This document shows positions 1 through 7,208 of a stretch of 40,094 nt of DNA, in pieces. This DNA is from Streptomyces sioyaensis. GTDB taxonomy: Bacteria; Actinomycetota; Actinomycetes; Streptomycetales; Streptomycetaceae. Location of the stretch: contig NZ_SDIF01000061.1 in the NCBI RefSeq assembly GCF_004122735.1, forward strand, positions 1 to 40,094, written 5' to 3'. Under the pieces are notes generated by a model. The model was not told where the DNA came from. It made no database searches and worked only from the letters and a program-made list of their open reading frames with translations. Position 1 is the first letter of the stretch. The number at the start of each line of letters is the position of its first letter. Made by a program: the position numbers and the translations under genes.

Positions 1-75
1 ACTCCACCCCCTCCCGGACCCCCTCCTCCGGATCATGTTCGCGAGCACTCCCCAACGTCTTGTATTGTTTGCGGC

Positions 76-160
76 GGAGGATTCGCCTAGTGGCCTAGGG
101 CGCACGCTTGGAAAGCGTGTTGGGGGCAACCCCTCACGAGTTCGAATCTCGTATCCTCCG
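76..160 (+). tRNA. tRNA-Ser (GGA anticodon)
   Basis: The acceptor stem pairs GGAGGAT (76-82) with ATCCTCC (153-159), followed by discriminator G160. The anticodon loop reads CTTGGAAAG, giving anticodon GGA at 110-112. A long variable arm (GTTGGGGGCAACCCCTC) and a T-arm with TTCGAAT follow, as expected for a class II serine tRNA. No CCA is encoded after G160 (the next bases are CACTCG). The 3' half, from the anticodon loop onward, is repeated near 10378-10434, so this gene is the left junction of an integrated element. It should be functional because integration restored the 3' half. Confidence 0.96.
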
Positions 161-161
161 C
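108..161 (+). repeat. attL: left copy of the tRNA-Ser attachment site
   Basis: The segment from the anticodon loop to the tRNA 3' end is repeated at 10378-10434, with one mismatch in the anticodon loop (GGAAAG versus GGCAAG) and a 3-base insertion in the right copy. This is the usual outcome of tyrosine-recombinase integration into a tRNA 3' half. The left copy carries the complete tRNA. Confidence 0.85.
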
Positions 162-178
162 ACTCGCCCAGCAGGGCA

Positions 179-217
179 GACGAGGGCCCCGACCGGATTC
201 CGGTCGGGGCCCTCGTC
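179..217 (+). terminator. Hairpin terminator downstream of tRNA-Ser
   Basis: A perfect 18-bp stem (179-196 with 200-217, core GGGCCCCGACCGG) and a 3-base loop start 19 bases after the tRNA. There is no long U tract, as is common in Streptomyces. A similar GGGGCCC-core hairpin follows the right tRNA remnant at 10458-10491. Confidence 0.75.
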
Positions 218-509
218 GTTGCGTGGTCTCAGTTTTGGTCTCAGTTGGCCTCTCGCCGAGCGAAGCGGGGTCCTGCCGACGTCAGCAGGACCCTCGGGGC
301 CCCGGAAGGCTGCTCCAGCTCGTTTCCGACAAGGGGGATACCGCCGGATGATCGGCGCCCAGCTCAACGTCACAGAGGCCCATCGCCACCTCCGCCACGG
401 CAGGGCCAGGTAGAACTGGCGAGAACGGACTGTCTTCCGGCAAGCACCTGCAGGAACCCCAGGTGCGGCGCTACCGTCCCAACAGCATCTCCGACACTGG
501 GAGGGCAGG
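218..509. other. Spacer between the tRNA terminator and the first cargo gene
   Basis: No convincing gene was seen; the open frames here overlap without codon bias or ribosome sites. It contains GTCTCAG twice (about 227-251), the second followed by TTGGC, a short sequence also found past the right junction near 10549-10560. A 7-bp dyad (GCACCTG 444-450 with CAGGTGC 460-466) lies ahead of the next gene and may be regulatory. The promoter of the NACHT module should lie here, but no clear -35/-10 pair was recognised. Confidence 0.5.
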
Positions 510-1049
510 ATGCTCGATCAGGCGTTGATCGCCCTGGCCGCAGCCGGCGGCACCGCGGTGGTAACAGCGGCAGGAACGGATGCGTGGGCCGGGTTGCGGC
601 GGGCGGTGGCGCACTGGTTCAGCAGAGGCGACGCCCTGCGCGAGCACGCGGAACTGGAACGCCTGGACCAGACCGCGACCGCTCTGCAACCCACTGACCC
701 GGCCGAAGCCGAGCGGGCCCGGATCCGCCAGGAGGCGTCCTGGCAGGTCCGCATCGAGGCCATGCTGGAAAGCCTGGACGACGCCGAGCGCGACCAGGCC
801 GCCGATCAGATGCGGAGCCTGCTCGCGCAGCATGTCCCGCAAGGCAGCGTGAGCGCCGGGCCCGGGACGGTCACCGTCTCCGACGGCGGGGTGGCCGTTG
901 ACGGGGACCTCTCAGTCACGGCCAGTGGCGCTGGCGCGATCGCGGTGGGCGGCAGCGTCACCGGATCCGTCGCCAGCAACGCTCCGCCCACGGACCCCAA
1001 GGGCGGGGCTTCCGCCTCCCCTCCCATGCCGGGCCCGCAAGCGAGCTGA
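510..1049 (+). CDS. Orphan small protein paired with NACHT gene; C-terminal glycine-rich motif
   Basis: This 179-residue protein has no function I can name. The start is set by GGGAGGGCAGG just before the ATG. Residues 4-25 are Ala-rich and hydrophobic (ALIALAAAGGTAVV). Residues 26-108 are helical and charged, with WAGLRRAVAHWFSRGDA and ELERLDQTATAL. The tail (115-160) is a Gly/Val/Ser repeat-like stretch, VTVSDGGVAVDGDLSVTASG then AGAIAVGGSVTGSV. The segment ASGAGAIAVG (138-147) aligns with ASGAASTAVG at residues 5-14 of the NACHT protein 29 bases downstream. From memory, similar N-terminal segments occur in Streptomyces proteins next to STAND or NACHT genes. I infer a partner or effector of the next gene, possibly joined through an amyloid-like signalling motif; that inference is untested. 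Confidence 0.8.
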   Translation: MLDQALIALAAAGGTAVVTAAGTDAWAGLRRAVAHWFSRGDALREHAELERLDQTATALQPTDPAEAERARIRQEASWQVRIEAMLESLDDAERDQAADQMRSLLAQHVPQGSVSAGPGTVTVSDGGVAVDGDLSVTASGAGAIAVGGSVTGSVASNAPPTDPKGGASASPPMPGPQAS

Positions 1050-1078
1050 GCGGTCCCCCGGACGGCACCTCCAGCTCA

Positions 1079-3403
1079 GTGCGTGCGGCGGCCAGTGGCG
1101 CGGCGTCGACGGCTGTTGGTCGCGACTTCCACCAGCAGACACACCACCATTACTACGTGGGAGTGCCTGCCGGCCCCGTGGTGAGCGGTGTCCCCGACGG
1201 GCCCGGCGGTGGCGCACTTCGTGCCGATGGTGTCGATGCCTCGTGGGACCAGGGCCGGGACGCGATGCCGCTGGAGGTGGGTGACGCGCTGGCACGCGCA
1301 GTCCGCAGGCAGTGGCAGGAGGCCGCGCGGCAACGGAAGTTGCAGCAGGAGATCCCCGTCCGGTGGCACCGTACCCGACGCCCGGTCGCTGGTGAGGGAG
1401 TGGTGTGGGGAGACCCAGATCGGCCGCGTCTGGTCCGGTCAGTGCCAAACGTTGCCGCGCTCGGTGACGGTGCGGTGCGTGAGGGCGGAATCCCCGAACT
1501 TCTCTCCGTCTACGGCGGGGTGGCCTCCGGCCGCGTCGTCGTGCTTGGCGCACCGGGAGCCGGTAAGTCCGACGCGGCGCTCCTGACAGTGTTGCGTGCC
1601 CTGGACCACCGCGACACGCTGCGCGAGGGCACCCGGCGTGCCCAGTGTCCTGTGCCCGTACTGCTGAGCATCGTCGGGTGGGACGGTCGCGGGCTCGATG
1701 ACTGGCTCGCCGCCCGGCTTGCCGACGACTACCGCGTCGGGCGGAAGCAAGCCGAGGAGCTGATCGAGGGCGGGTGGATCTCGCTGTTCCTCGACAGCTT
1801 CGACGAGATGGCGGGCGATCTACGCCATGCCGCTCTCCGGGAGATCGACCGCGCCGCCTACCGCGTGGTGATCTTCTCCCGCCCCGACGAATTCGAAGCT
1901 GCCGTCGCCGACGGACATCTGCTCGGGGCCGTCGCCCTGGAGCTCTCCCCGGTACCCACGGCCGACGCCGTCGCCTTTCTCCGGACCATGCCGGGACTCG
2001 CCCCCTGGCAACGGCTGATTACGCATCTGGAGAACGAGCCGGACAGCACGCTCTCTCAAACCCTCAGCACGCCGCTGATCCTGACACTGTTGCGCGACGC
2101 CTTCCCCCCACGCCGCATCACCGACCTGGACGACATGCTCGCCGGGCGATTCGTGTCCCGGCACGAGGTCGAGGAATACCTGCTCGGTCGGCTGGTGAAG
2201 ATCCGCTACCGGCCTGAATCGTCGGCGTCCCGGCCGGCGTATGAGCCGCGGAAGGCCGAGCGGTGGCTGGGCTACGTGGCCAGCCGGATGAACAAGCAGG
2301 AGACCTACGATCACGGTCGGCCAGCCAGCGGGAGGACGTACAGTCTCAATTGGCGGCGGCTGCACTACTGGGCGTCACCCTGGCCCCGCATCGCCGTAAC
2401 CGCCCTCACGGGTGCGCTCCTCGGCGCGTCCGGCTGCGTGCTGGCGTACGGTCCCGGCAGGCACATTGCGTGGGATGACTTCCGCGGCACCGAGTTCGGG
2501 GCGGTCTATGGAAGCATTGTGGGTATCTCGTTCGGAGCGGGGGCAGGGGCCCTCGCCGAACTCCGCGACCCGGTGCCGCGCTGGCGCAAACGACTGCACG
2601 TCCAAGACGCCCCGCACCGACGACGTTTCCACCCAGCGACCGGCATCCTGGTCGCGATTGCGGTCACGGTCATGGCCATCCCCGACATCACCAATCCGGT
2701 CAGCTGGACCGTCGCGATTGCCGCCGGGCTCTTGACCGGCGCCCTGGCCGGCTTCGCCGCAACGCGCATCCCCGCGGCACCGGGATGGACCGGATGGTCC
2801 CGGTGGAGGGGCCTGCACTCCTGGCCGGTCCTTGCCCCCGCGGGCTTAGCAGGCACCTGCGTCGCCCTCTCCTTCTGGCAGGACAACGGCACACCTGACC
2901 GGGCCCTGCCTGTCGGGATCGTGTCGATGCTCACCGTAGGCATCGTGGGCGTGGTGGTCGTGGCCGCACGCCCCGCATCCCTCGCGGACCCAGTGACCGA
3001 TCCGTACACATCGTGGCGGCAGGACCGCAACTTCGCCCTCGTAACGGGCACAATCTTCGGCTTCTGTATCAGCCTGGCCTTAGGAGTGAACCAGGTGATC
3101 GGAGCCACCAGCGAAGGTGCGGCGGCAGACGGCCCCGACTGGGGCACCTTCCCTTTCATCGTGATCGGCTTCGGCCTGCCGTTCGCCTATGCAGGCGGGC
3201 TGGCAATCTCCGATCACTGGCGGACCAGCCTGCTCTTCCTCCAACTGCGGCTGCGCGGCGACTTCCCGCTGCTGGGCATGCGCTTCCTCAAGGACGCCTA
3301 CGACCACCGCATCTTCCGCGCGGAAGGCGCCAGCTACCAGTTCCGCCACGCCCTGCTACAGGACAAACTCGCCCGCGACCAGGAACACGCGCCACCCCTG
3401 TGA
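1079..3403 (+). CDS. Membrane-anchored NACHT-family STAND NTPase
   Basis: The 774-residue protein has a NACHT NTPase core: Walker A GAPGAGKS (157-164), Walker B ISLFLDSFDEM (234-244) with the family's acidic D-S-F-D-E pattern, and a sensor-like VVIFSRPDEF (263-272). Residues 440-710 hold about eight hydrophobic segments (e.g. 437-457, 520-535, 542-562, 611-630, 651-671, 689-710), so the C-terminal half is in the membrane. The end (YQFRHALLQDKLA, 753-765) matches the tail often seen in actinobacterial NACHT proteins. The N-terminus carries ASGAASTAVGRDFHQQ, resembling the tail of the preceding gene. A GTG start at 1079 has a weak ribosome site but is needed to include this motif. Related bacterial NACHT proteins act as anti-phage sensors; a defence role here is inferred from family, partner gene and island location. 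Codon use is slightly less GC-biased than the core genes. Confidence 0.88.
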   Translation: MRAAASGAASTAVGRDFHQQTHHHYYVGVPAGPVVSGVPDGPGGGALRADGVDASWDQGRDAMPLEVGDALARAVRRQWQEAARQRKLQQEIPVRWHRTRRPVAGEGVVWGDPDRPRLVRSVPNVAALGDGAVREGGIPELLSVYGGVASGRVVVLGAPGAGKSDAALLTVLRALDHRDTLREGTRRAQCPVPVLLSIVGWDGRGLDDWLAARLADDYRVGRKQAEELIEGGWISLFLDSFDEMAGDLRHAALREIDRAAYRVVIFSRPDEFEAAVADGHLLGAVALELSPVPTADAVAFLRTMPGLAPWQRLITHLENEPDSTLSQTLSTPLILTLLRDAFPPRRITDLDDMLAGRFVSRHEVEEYLLGRLVKIRYRPESSASRPAYEPRKAERWLGYVASRMNKQETYDHGRPASGRTYSLNWRRLHYWASPWPRIAVTALTGALLGASGCVLAYGPGRHIAWDDFRGTEFGAVYGSIVGISFGAGAGALAELRDPVPRWRKRLHVQDAPHRRRFHPATGILVAIAVTVMAIPDITNPVSWTVAIAAGLLTGALAGFAATRIPAAPGWTGWSRWRGLHSWPVLAPAGLAGTCVALSFWQDNGTPDRALPVGIVSMLTVGIVGVVVVAARPASLADPVTDPYTSWRQDRNFALVTGTIFGFCISLALGVNQVIGATSEGAAADGPDWGTFPFIVIGFGLPFAYAGGLAISDHWRTSLLFLQLRLRGDFPLLGMRFLKDAYDHRIFRAEGASYQFRHALLQDKLARDQEHAPPL

Positions 3404-3494
3404 AGTACCGCAAGAGGAGCCCCGTAATGCGATCGGCGGTGGAGGCCCTCAGGCGCCGCCACCCGCCGCAGGGGCGGTACCGCTGTGGCGAAAG

Positions 3495-3524
3495 AGGGGG
3501 CCTCGACCGGCAGTCGAGCCCCCT
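3495..3524. terminator. Bidirectional hairpin between convergent NACHT gene and integrase
   Basis: AGGGGGCCTCGA (3495-3506) pairs with TCGAGCCCCCT (3514-3524) with one bulged base. It sits 91 bases after the NACHT stop and 9 bases beyond the integrase stop, so it can serve both convergent genes. Confidence 0.6.
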
Positions 3525-3532
3525 TGATGGCT

Positions 3533-4780
3533 TTACTGGGAAGATCGCGGCCCCCACAGCAGGCCGCCGACCCTGTCGGCCGTGTCCTGCAGGACCCGTC
3601 CGGTCCGGTGCTGGTACCGCCGCCGCATACGTGCAGACTTGCCGGGCTCCCAGCCCGTGATCGCGTCGACGACGACGTCCGGACGCCGAGGATCAGCAGG
3701 TCCGCTCCTGCGGTGTGGCGTGCGTCGTGGAGGCGGCCGTCGCGGATCCCTGCCGCCTTCAGCAGGTCCTTCCACTTGTGGTGGTCGGTGTTGGGGTTCA
3801 GGGGCTCGCCGGTCGGCGAGATGAAGACGTACCCCTTCTCCACCCACAAGTCCCGCGCGATCCTGCGCTCGCGGCCCTGCTCCTCCTTGTGCTCCCGGAG
3901 CAGCTTCATCAGCTCCTCCGGGACGCCGATGGGCCGCTTTCCGGCCCGGGACTTGGTGTCCTTGGTCTCGCGCCGGGTGTTGATCTTCTGCGGGCAGTAG
4001 CCGGGCCTGCGCCCAAAGCGGTTACCGCAGCCATGCTTGTACCTCGGCCGCAGCCGGCCACGGCTGACCCTGATCACACCGGCCTCCCAGTCGATGTCCG
4101 TCCACTGGAGGCCGAGGACCTCGCCTTGGCGGAGGCCGAGGGCAAGGGCGATGACCCAGCGAGCGGTGTTGCGGTGCCGCTCGGCCTCCAGCAGGATCCG
4201 CTGCACCTCCTCGACCGAGTAGGGCTCGACCTCCTCCTCTTCGAGGCGGGGCGCCTTGGCGACGGTGGCGGGGTTGATGGTGATGTGGCGGCGTCGCACA
4301 GCTTCGTTCAGCGCGGCCCGGACGGTCCGGTGCGCCTGGTGGCCGGTACCGGCCGAACTCCCGTTGCTCTGCATCTTCTTGTAGAAGCGTTCCAGGTGCT
4401 CCGGCTCCAGCTTCGCCAGCCGGTGGGCACCGACGCCGGGTATGTATGAGGTGGTGGTAGACCGCGACGCGGTAGCCGTCAATGGTGTTCTCGGAGACGT
4501 GCAGGGCGGCGATGTTCTCGACCCAGTGAGTGAGCCAGGTCTTCACCGTCCAGGTCTGACCGGCCTTGTGCACGTTGCCAGAGTCGCGCAGCCGCTCCAG
4601 TTCGCGGACCGCCTTGGTGACCTCGGCGCGGGTTTTGCGGCTGACATGGCGCCGGTCAGGGGTGCCGTCGTCCCTGACGCCGACGGTGACACGGCCGTGC
4701 CAACGGCCGTCCTTGCCAAGGTAGATGGAGGACGCACCGTTGGGCTGGCGAGAGTTCTGGGGCTTTCGGGGCTGTGCCAT
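3533..4780 (-). pseudogene. int: Tyrosine site-specific integrase, inactivated by two frameshifts
   Basis: Read across three frames this is a complete phage/ICE-type tyrosine recombinase of about 415 codons: an N-terminal arm-binding part (SIYLGKDGRWHGRVTVG), a SAM-like core-binding part (TWLTHWVENIAALHVSENT), then the catalytic domain with Arg in LGLRQGEVLGLQW (about 4131), LHDARHTA (about 3717-3735) and the nucleophile Tyr in RRRYQH (about 3614-3616). The first break is a 4-base tandem duplication (GTATGTAT on the plus strand, 4440-4447) after HHLI. The second is a one-base loss near 3680 after LLILGV, so the frame with the active Tyr is separate. Neither partial product would contain all catalytic residues in order. 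It lies directly downstream of the excisionase remnant, the normal xis-int order. The element is probably unable to move by itself unless the breaks are sequencing errors. Confidence 0.88.
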
Positions 4781-4791
4781 GTGTTCCCCCG

Positions 4792-5538
4792 TCAGGCCGC
4801 GGTGCCGAAGTCGGCGGCCTTCGGGCCCCGATCTTCGGGCTGTATGCGCCTGGCGAGGAACTCGCTGACCGCTTCGGCGGGGATGCGGCGCAGGCTGCCG
4901 ATCTTTACGGAGGCGATCTCTCCGGTGGCGACGTACTCGTACATCGGCCCGAACTCGTCCATGCAGAAGATGACTTCGGGCTCGCCTCCTTCGGGTATGA
5001 CCTCGCCGTCGGCGATCGCGTAGAGGTGCTCGACGCGGGCTTTCTTGGCCGCGTAGTCGGGGTCGCGTGAGGTCTTCCAGGTTTTCACGCGTTGAAACGA
5101 GACGCCCTCCTGGCGGAGGAGGGCCCGCAGGCCCTCGTGGCTGATGTCGTCGACCACCCCCTCGGCGACCAGGAAGTCGGCTAGTTTGGCCAGGCTCCAG
5201 GTCGAAAACGGCAGGCTGTGCTCGGCCGGCCTGGACTTGGCGATCTTCTTGATCTCCCGGCGTTCGGGGAGGGTGAAAGTTCTCGGCCGGCCGCCCTTGT
5301 ACTTCGGGTAGAGCGCCTCGAAGCCGTCCGCGTTGAAGTTGTGGAGTACATCCCGGACCCGGTCCGGGCTGGTGAACGTCACCTCGGGGATCTTCGCCAC
5401 GGGCATGCCCTGCGCGGACAACAGAACCACCTGGGCTCGCCGCCAGGTCACCACCGAACCGGTGCCCCGGCGGATGATCCGCAGCAATCGCCTGCCCTCA
5501 TCGTCATCAATCTCCCGGACCCGCACGCGTTCGGCCAC
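4792..5538 (-). pseudogene. Chimera: IS630 transposase N-terminal half fused in frame to excisionase tail
   Basis: From a GTG near 5538 (VAERVRVREIDDDEGRRLL) the product follows the IS630-family transposase: helix-turn-helix DNA-binding part, PKYKGGRPRTFTLPERREI linker, then the start of the DDE catalytic domain up to MDEFGP, which holds the first catalytic Asp. At about 4944/4945 the sequence switches without loss of frame to MYEYVATGEIASVKIGSLRR and IPAEAVSEFLARR, the second half of a MerR-like excisionase DNA-binding domain, ending at 4792, 12 bases before the integrase start. The remaining two catalytic acidic residues of the transposase and the first half of the excisionase are missing. 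The simplest history is IS630 insertion followed by a deletion joining the IS interior to xis. The fused frame is open for about 248 codons, so a hybrid DNA-binding protein could be made. Confidence 0.8.
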
Positions 5539-5558
5539 GTGATCATTCTCGCGACCCG

Positions 5559-5588
5559 GTGTCGCCCGGCACAGCAACCGGGCGACAC
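5559..5588 (-). terminator. Hairpin downstream of cupin gene
   Basis: GTGTCGCCCGG (5559-5569) and CCGGGCGACAC (5578-5588) form an 11-bp stem with an 8-base loop, about 28 bases past the cupin stop and just before the IS630 part. It may end the cupin transcript, or be a relic of the IS terminus. Confidence 0.5.
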
Positions 5589-5615
5589 GTCACAGAGCCA
5601 GCGTTGCCTGACGCG

Positions 5616-6008
5616 TCACTCGGCGCGGGTCCGCTCCTCGAGGCGGCTGCCCTGCGGCAGGGTGACGCTCAAGATGTCTCCTGACGCGTCCAATTCAATG
5701 CGGTGCCAGCGCCCGCGCGGCACGATGACCGCCTTTCCGGCCGCCAGCTCGACCTCCTCCTGCTCCCCACCCGCCTGCAGGGGCCGGAAGCAAAGGCGTA
5801 TCCGGCCGGTGAGGCAGGAGACGACCTCGTCAGCGTAGGGATGGATTTCCCAGTGGTCGGCGTGGAGGTCGGCGTCGGTAGCGACGTGGAACGCCATCAC
5901 CTGCCAGCCGTCCCGCTCGGGGTCGAAGGTCGGCGGTTCGGCGCGCACCTGGCCGTCGGGGCGAAGGTGCAGAAAGGACTCGAAGAGATCGATCGTGGTG
6001 ATGGTCAT
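5616..6008 (-). CDS. Small cupin-domain protein
   Basis: This 130-residue single-domain cupin shows the two motifs of the fold: HADHWEIHPYADEVVSCLTG (about 49-68), with His/His/Glu-type metal ligand positions, and GKAVIVPRGRWHRIEL (about 91-106), with the second His. The start is supported by AAGGAG seven bases before the ATG. It lies in the same direction as the hydrolase gene upstream (gap 54 bases), so the two probably form an operon controlled by the divergent TetR regulator. Small cupins of this kind may be sugar isomerases, dioxygenases or ligand-binding proteins; the substrate cannot be told from sequence. Confidence 0.85.
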   Translation of the reverse strand: MTITTIDLFESFLHLRPDGQVRAEPPTFDPERDGWQVMAFHVATDADLHADHWEIHPYADEVVSCLTGRIRLCFRPLQAGGEQEEVELAAGKAVIVPRGRWHRIELDASGDILSVTLPQGSRLEERTRAE

Positions 6009-6028
6009 GTCGGTGTCTCCTTCCCTCG

Positions 6029-6043
6029 GTGAACATTTGTCCC
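6029..6043. promoter_or_regulatory. Degenerate fourth copy of the TetR palindrome before the cupin gene
   Basis: GTGAACATTTGTCCC keeps the left arm GTGAAC of the operator found at 7079-7125, with an altered right arm. It sits about 20 bases before the cupin start, between the hydrolase stop and the cupin ribosome site. It may be a weak extra binding site. Confidence 0.4.
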
Positions 6044-6062
6044 TGGTCCGCGGCCGTCTCCT

Positions 6063-7043
6063 TTAGGCCAGGGCACGGCGCAGGACTGCGGCGAGCTCGT
6101 CGATCTGCCGTCGGGACACCTCGGCGGATACGGCCGCCTGTGACCCGTGGAAGGTGCCGGCCCACTGGTGCAGGTCGACGGATACGTCCGCCTGCAGCAG
6201 CCGCAGCGCGTAGTCGATGGCCTCGTCGCGGTTCGGGTCGAACTGCGCGGTGGCGATGTGGGCGGCTGGCAGGCCGGACAGGTCGGTGGCCCGCGCCGGG
6301 GCGGCGTTCGGCGAGATGGACGCCGCGTCCGGATTCGGGCCCAGGTAGTGCCGCCACGATGTGGCGACCTTCTCGCGCGTCATGAACGGAGTTGCGGTGA
6401 AGTGCCGCGCGGACCACGTCTGCTGACGGTCGTCCAGCGCGGGCTGGTTGAGCAGTTGGAAGCGAATCGGCGGCCCCTGCCGGTCGCGTGCCCGCAGTGC
6501 GGCGGCGGCCGCGAGGGTCGCGCCGGCGCCGTGGCCGCCGATGGCGATCCGCGCCGGGTCGATGCCGAGTTCACAGGCGTGCCCCGCCGTCCAAAGCAGC
6601 GCGGCGTAGGTGTCGTCCAGGGCGGCGGGATAGGGGTGCTCGGGGGCCCGGCGGTAACCCACCGAGATCACCACGGCGCCGGATCCGTGGGCGACCCGGA
6701 CGGCCCAGGGGTGTTCGGTGTCCAGATCGCCCATGACGAATCCGCCGCCGTGTAGCCAGAGGATCGCGCCGCGGGCCTCGCGAGGGCGGTAGATCCGCAC
6801 CGGCACCTGCGGGTCGGCGTCCGCTGTGCGCTCTTCGATCTCCAAGCCGGTGGTATCGGCGGCGGGCGCGGTGGCGGCCAGCCGGGCCAAGCTGTCGCGC
6901 GCGGCGACAGGATCGCTCAGGTCAGCCTGGGGGAACGCCGGAGTGGCGGCTTCCAACTCGGGATCCAGGCCGGTCAGCTGCGTACTCGCCACTGCATCGA
7001 GATCGTCGGCCAATCGGTTACGGCTGTCGATCGGCTGGTTCAT
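6063..7043 (-). CDS. Alpha/beta hydrolase, HSL-type esterase fold, nucleophile Ser replaced by Gly
   Basis: From the ATG at 7043 (AGGGAGGG five bases upstream) the protein is 326 residues, usual for the hormone-sensitive-lipase group. The oxyanion motif HGGGF is at 98-102 and the acid and base are in QFDPNRDE (Asp269) and GTFHGS (His299). The nucleophile elbow, normally G-[DH]-S-A-G-G, reads GGHGAGA at 169-175, so residue 172 is Gly (codon GGC at 6528-6530, one change from Ser AGC). As read, the enzyme lacks its catalytic Ser and would not work as a normal esterase. It is divergent from a TetR regulator with tandem operators between them. A pre-pseudogene, a binding-only role or a sequencing error are all possible. 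Confidence 0.88.
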   Translation of the reverse strand: MNQPIDSRNRLADDLDAVASTQLTGLDPELEAATPAFPQADLSDPVAARDSLARLAATAPAADTTGLEIEERTADADPQVPVRIYRPREARGAILWLHGGGFVMGDLDTEHPWAVRVAHGSGAVVISVGYRRAPEHPYPAALDDTYAALLWTAGHACELGIDPARIAIGGHGAGATLAAAAALRARDRQGPPIRFQLLNQPALDDRQQTWSARHFTATPFMTREKVATSWRHYLGPNPDAASISPNAAPARATDLSGLPAAHIATAQFDPNRDEAIDYALRLLQADVSVDLHQWAGTFHGSQAAVSAEVSRRQIDELAAVLRRALA

Positions 7044-7078
7044 GGCGACCCTCCCTGAAGAAGCTGAACCACGAGGAA

Positions 7079-7125
7079 GTGAACATCGTTCACGGTGAAC
7101 AATGTTCACGGTGAACGGCGTTCAC
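7079..7125. promoter_or_regulatory. Three tandem palindromic operators (GTGAAC-N3-GTTCAC)
   Basis: Three perfect 15-bp palindromes follow each other with single-base G spacers: 7079-7093 (spacer ATC), 7095-7109 (AAT) and 7111-7125 (GGC). The arms GTGAAC/GTTCAC are identical in all copies while the three centre bases vary, which is what a dimeric repressor would select. They lie in the divergent gap between the hydrolase/cupin operon and the TetR gene, so the regulator at 7209-7871 is the obvious ligand and could control both directions. Confidence 0.85.
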
Positions 7126-7208
7126 GCTAGGGATAGGGTGAACCCCTGTCAAGCCGAGGGCGATCACCGAGCGCCCGGTGCCGTCCGCGAGAAGAAGGGA
7201 TCGTGCGC

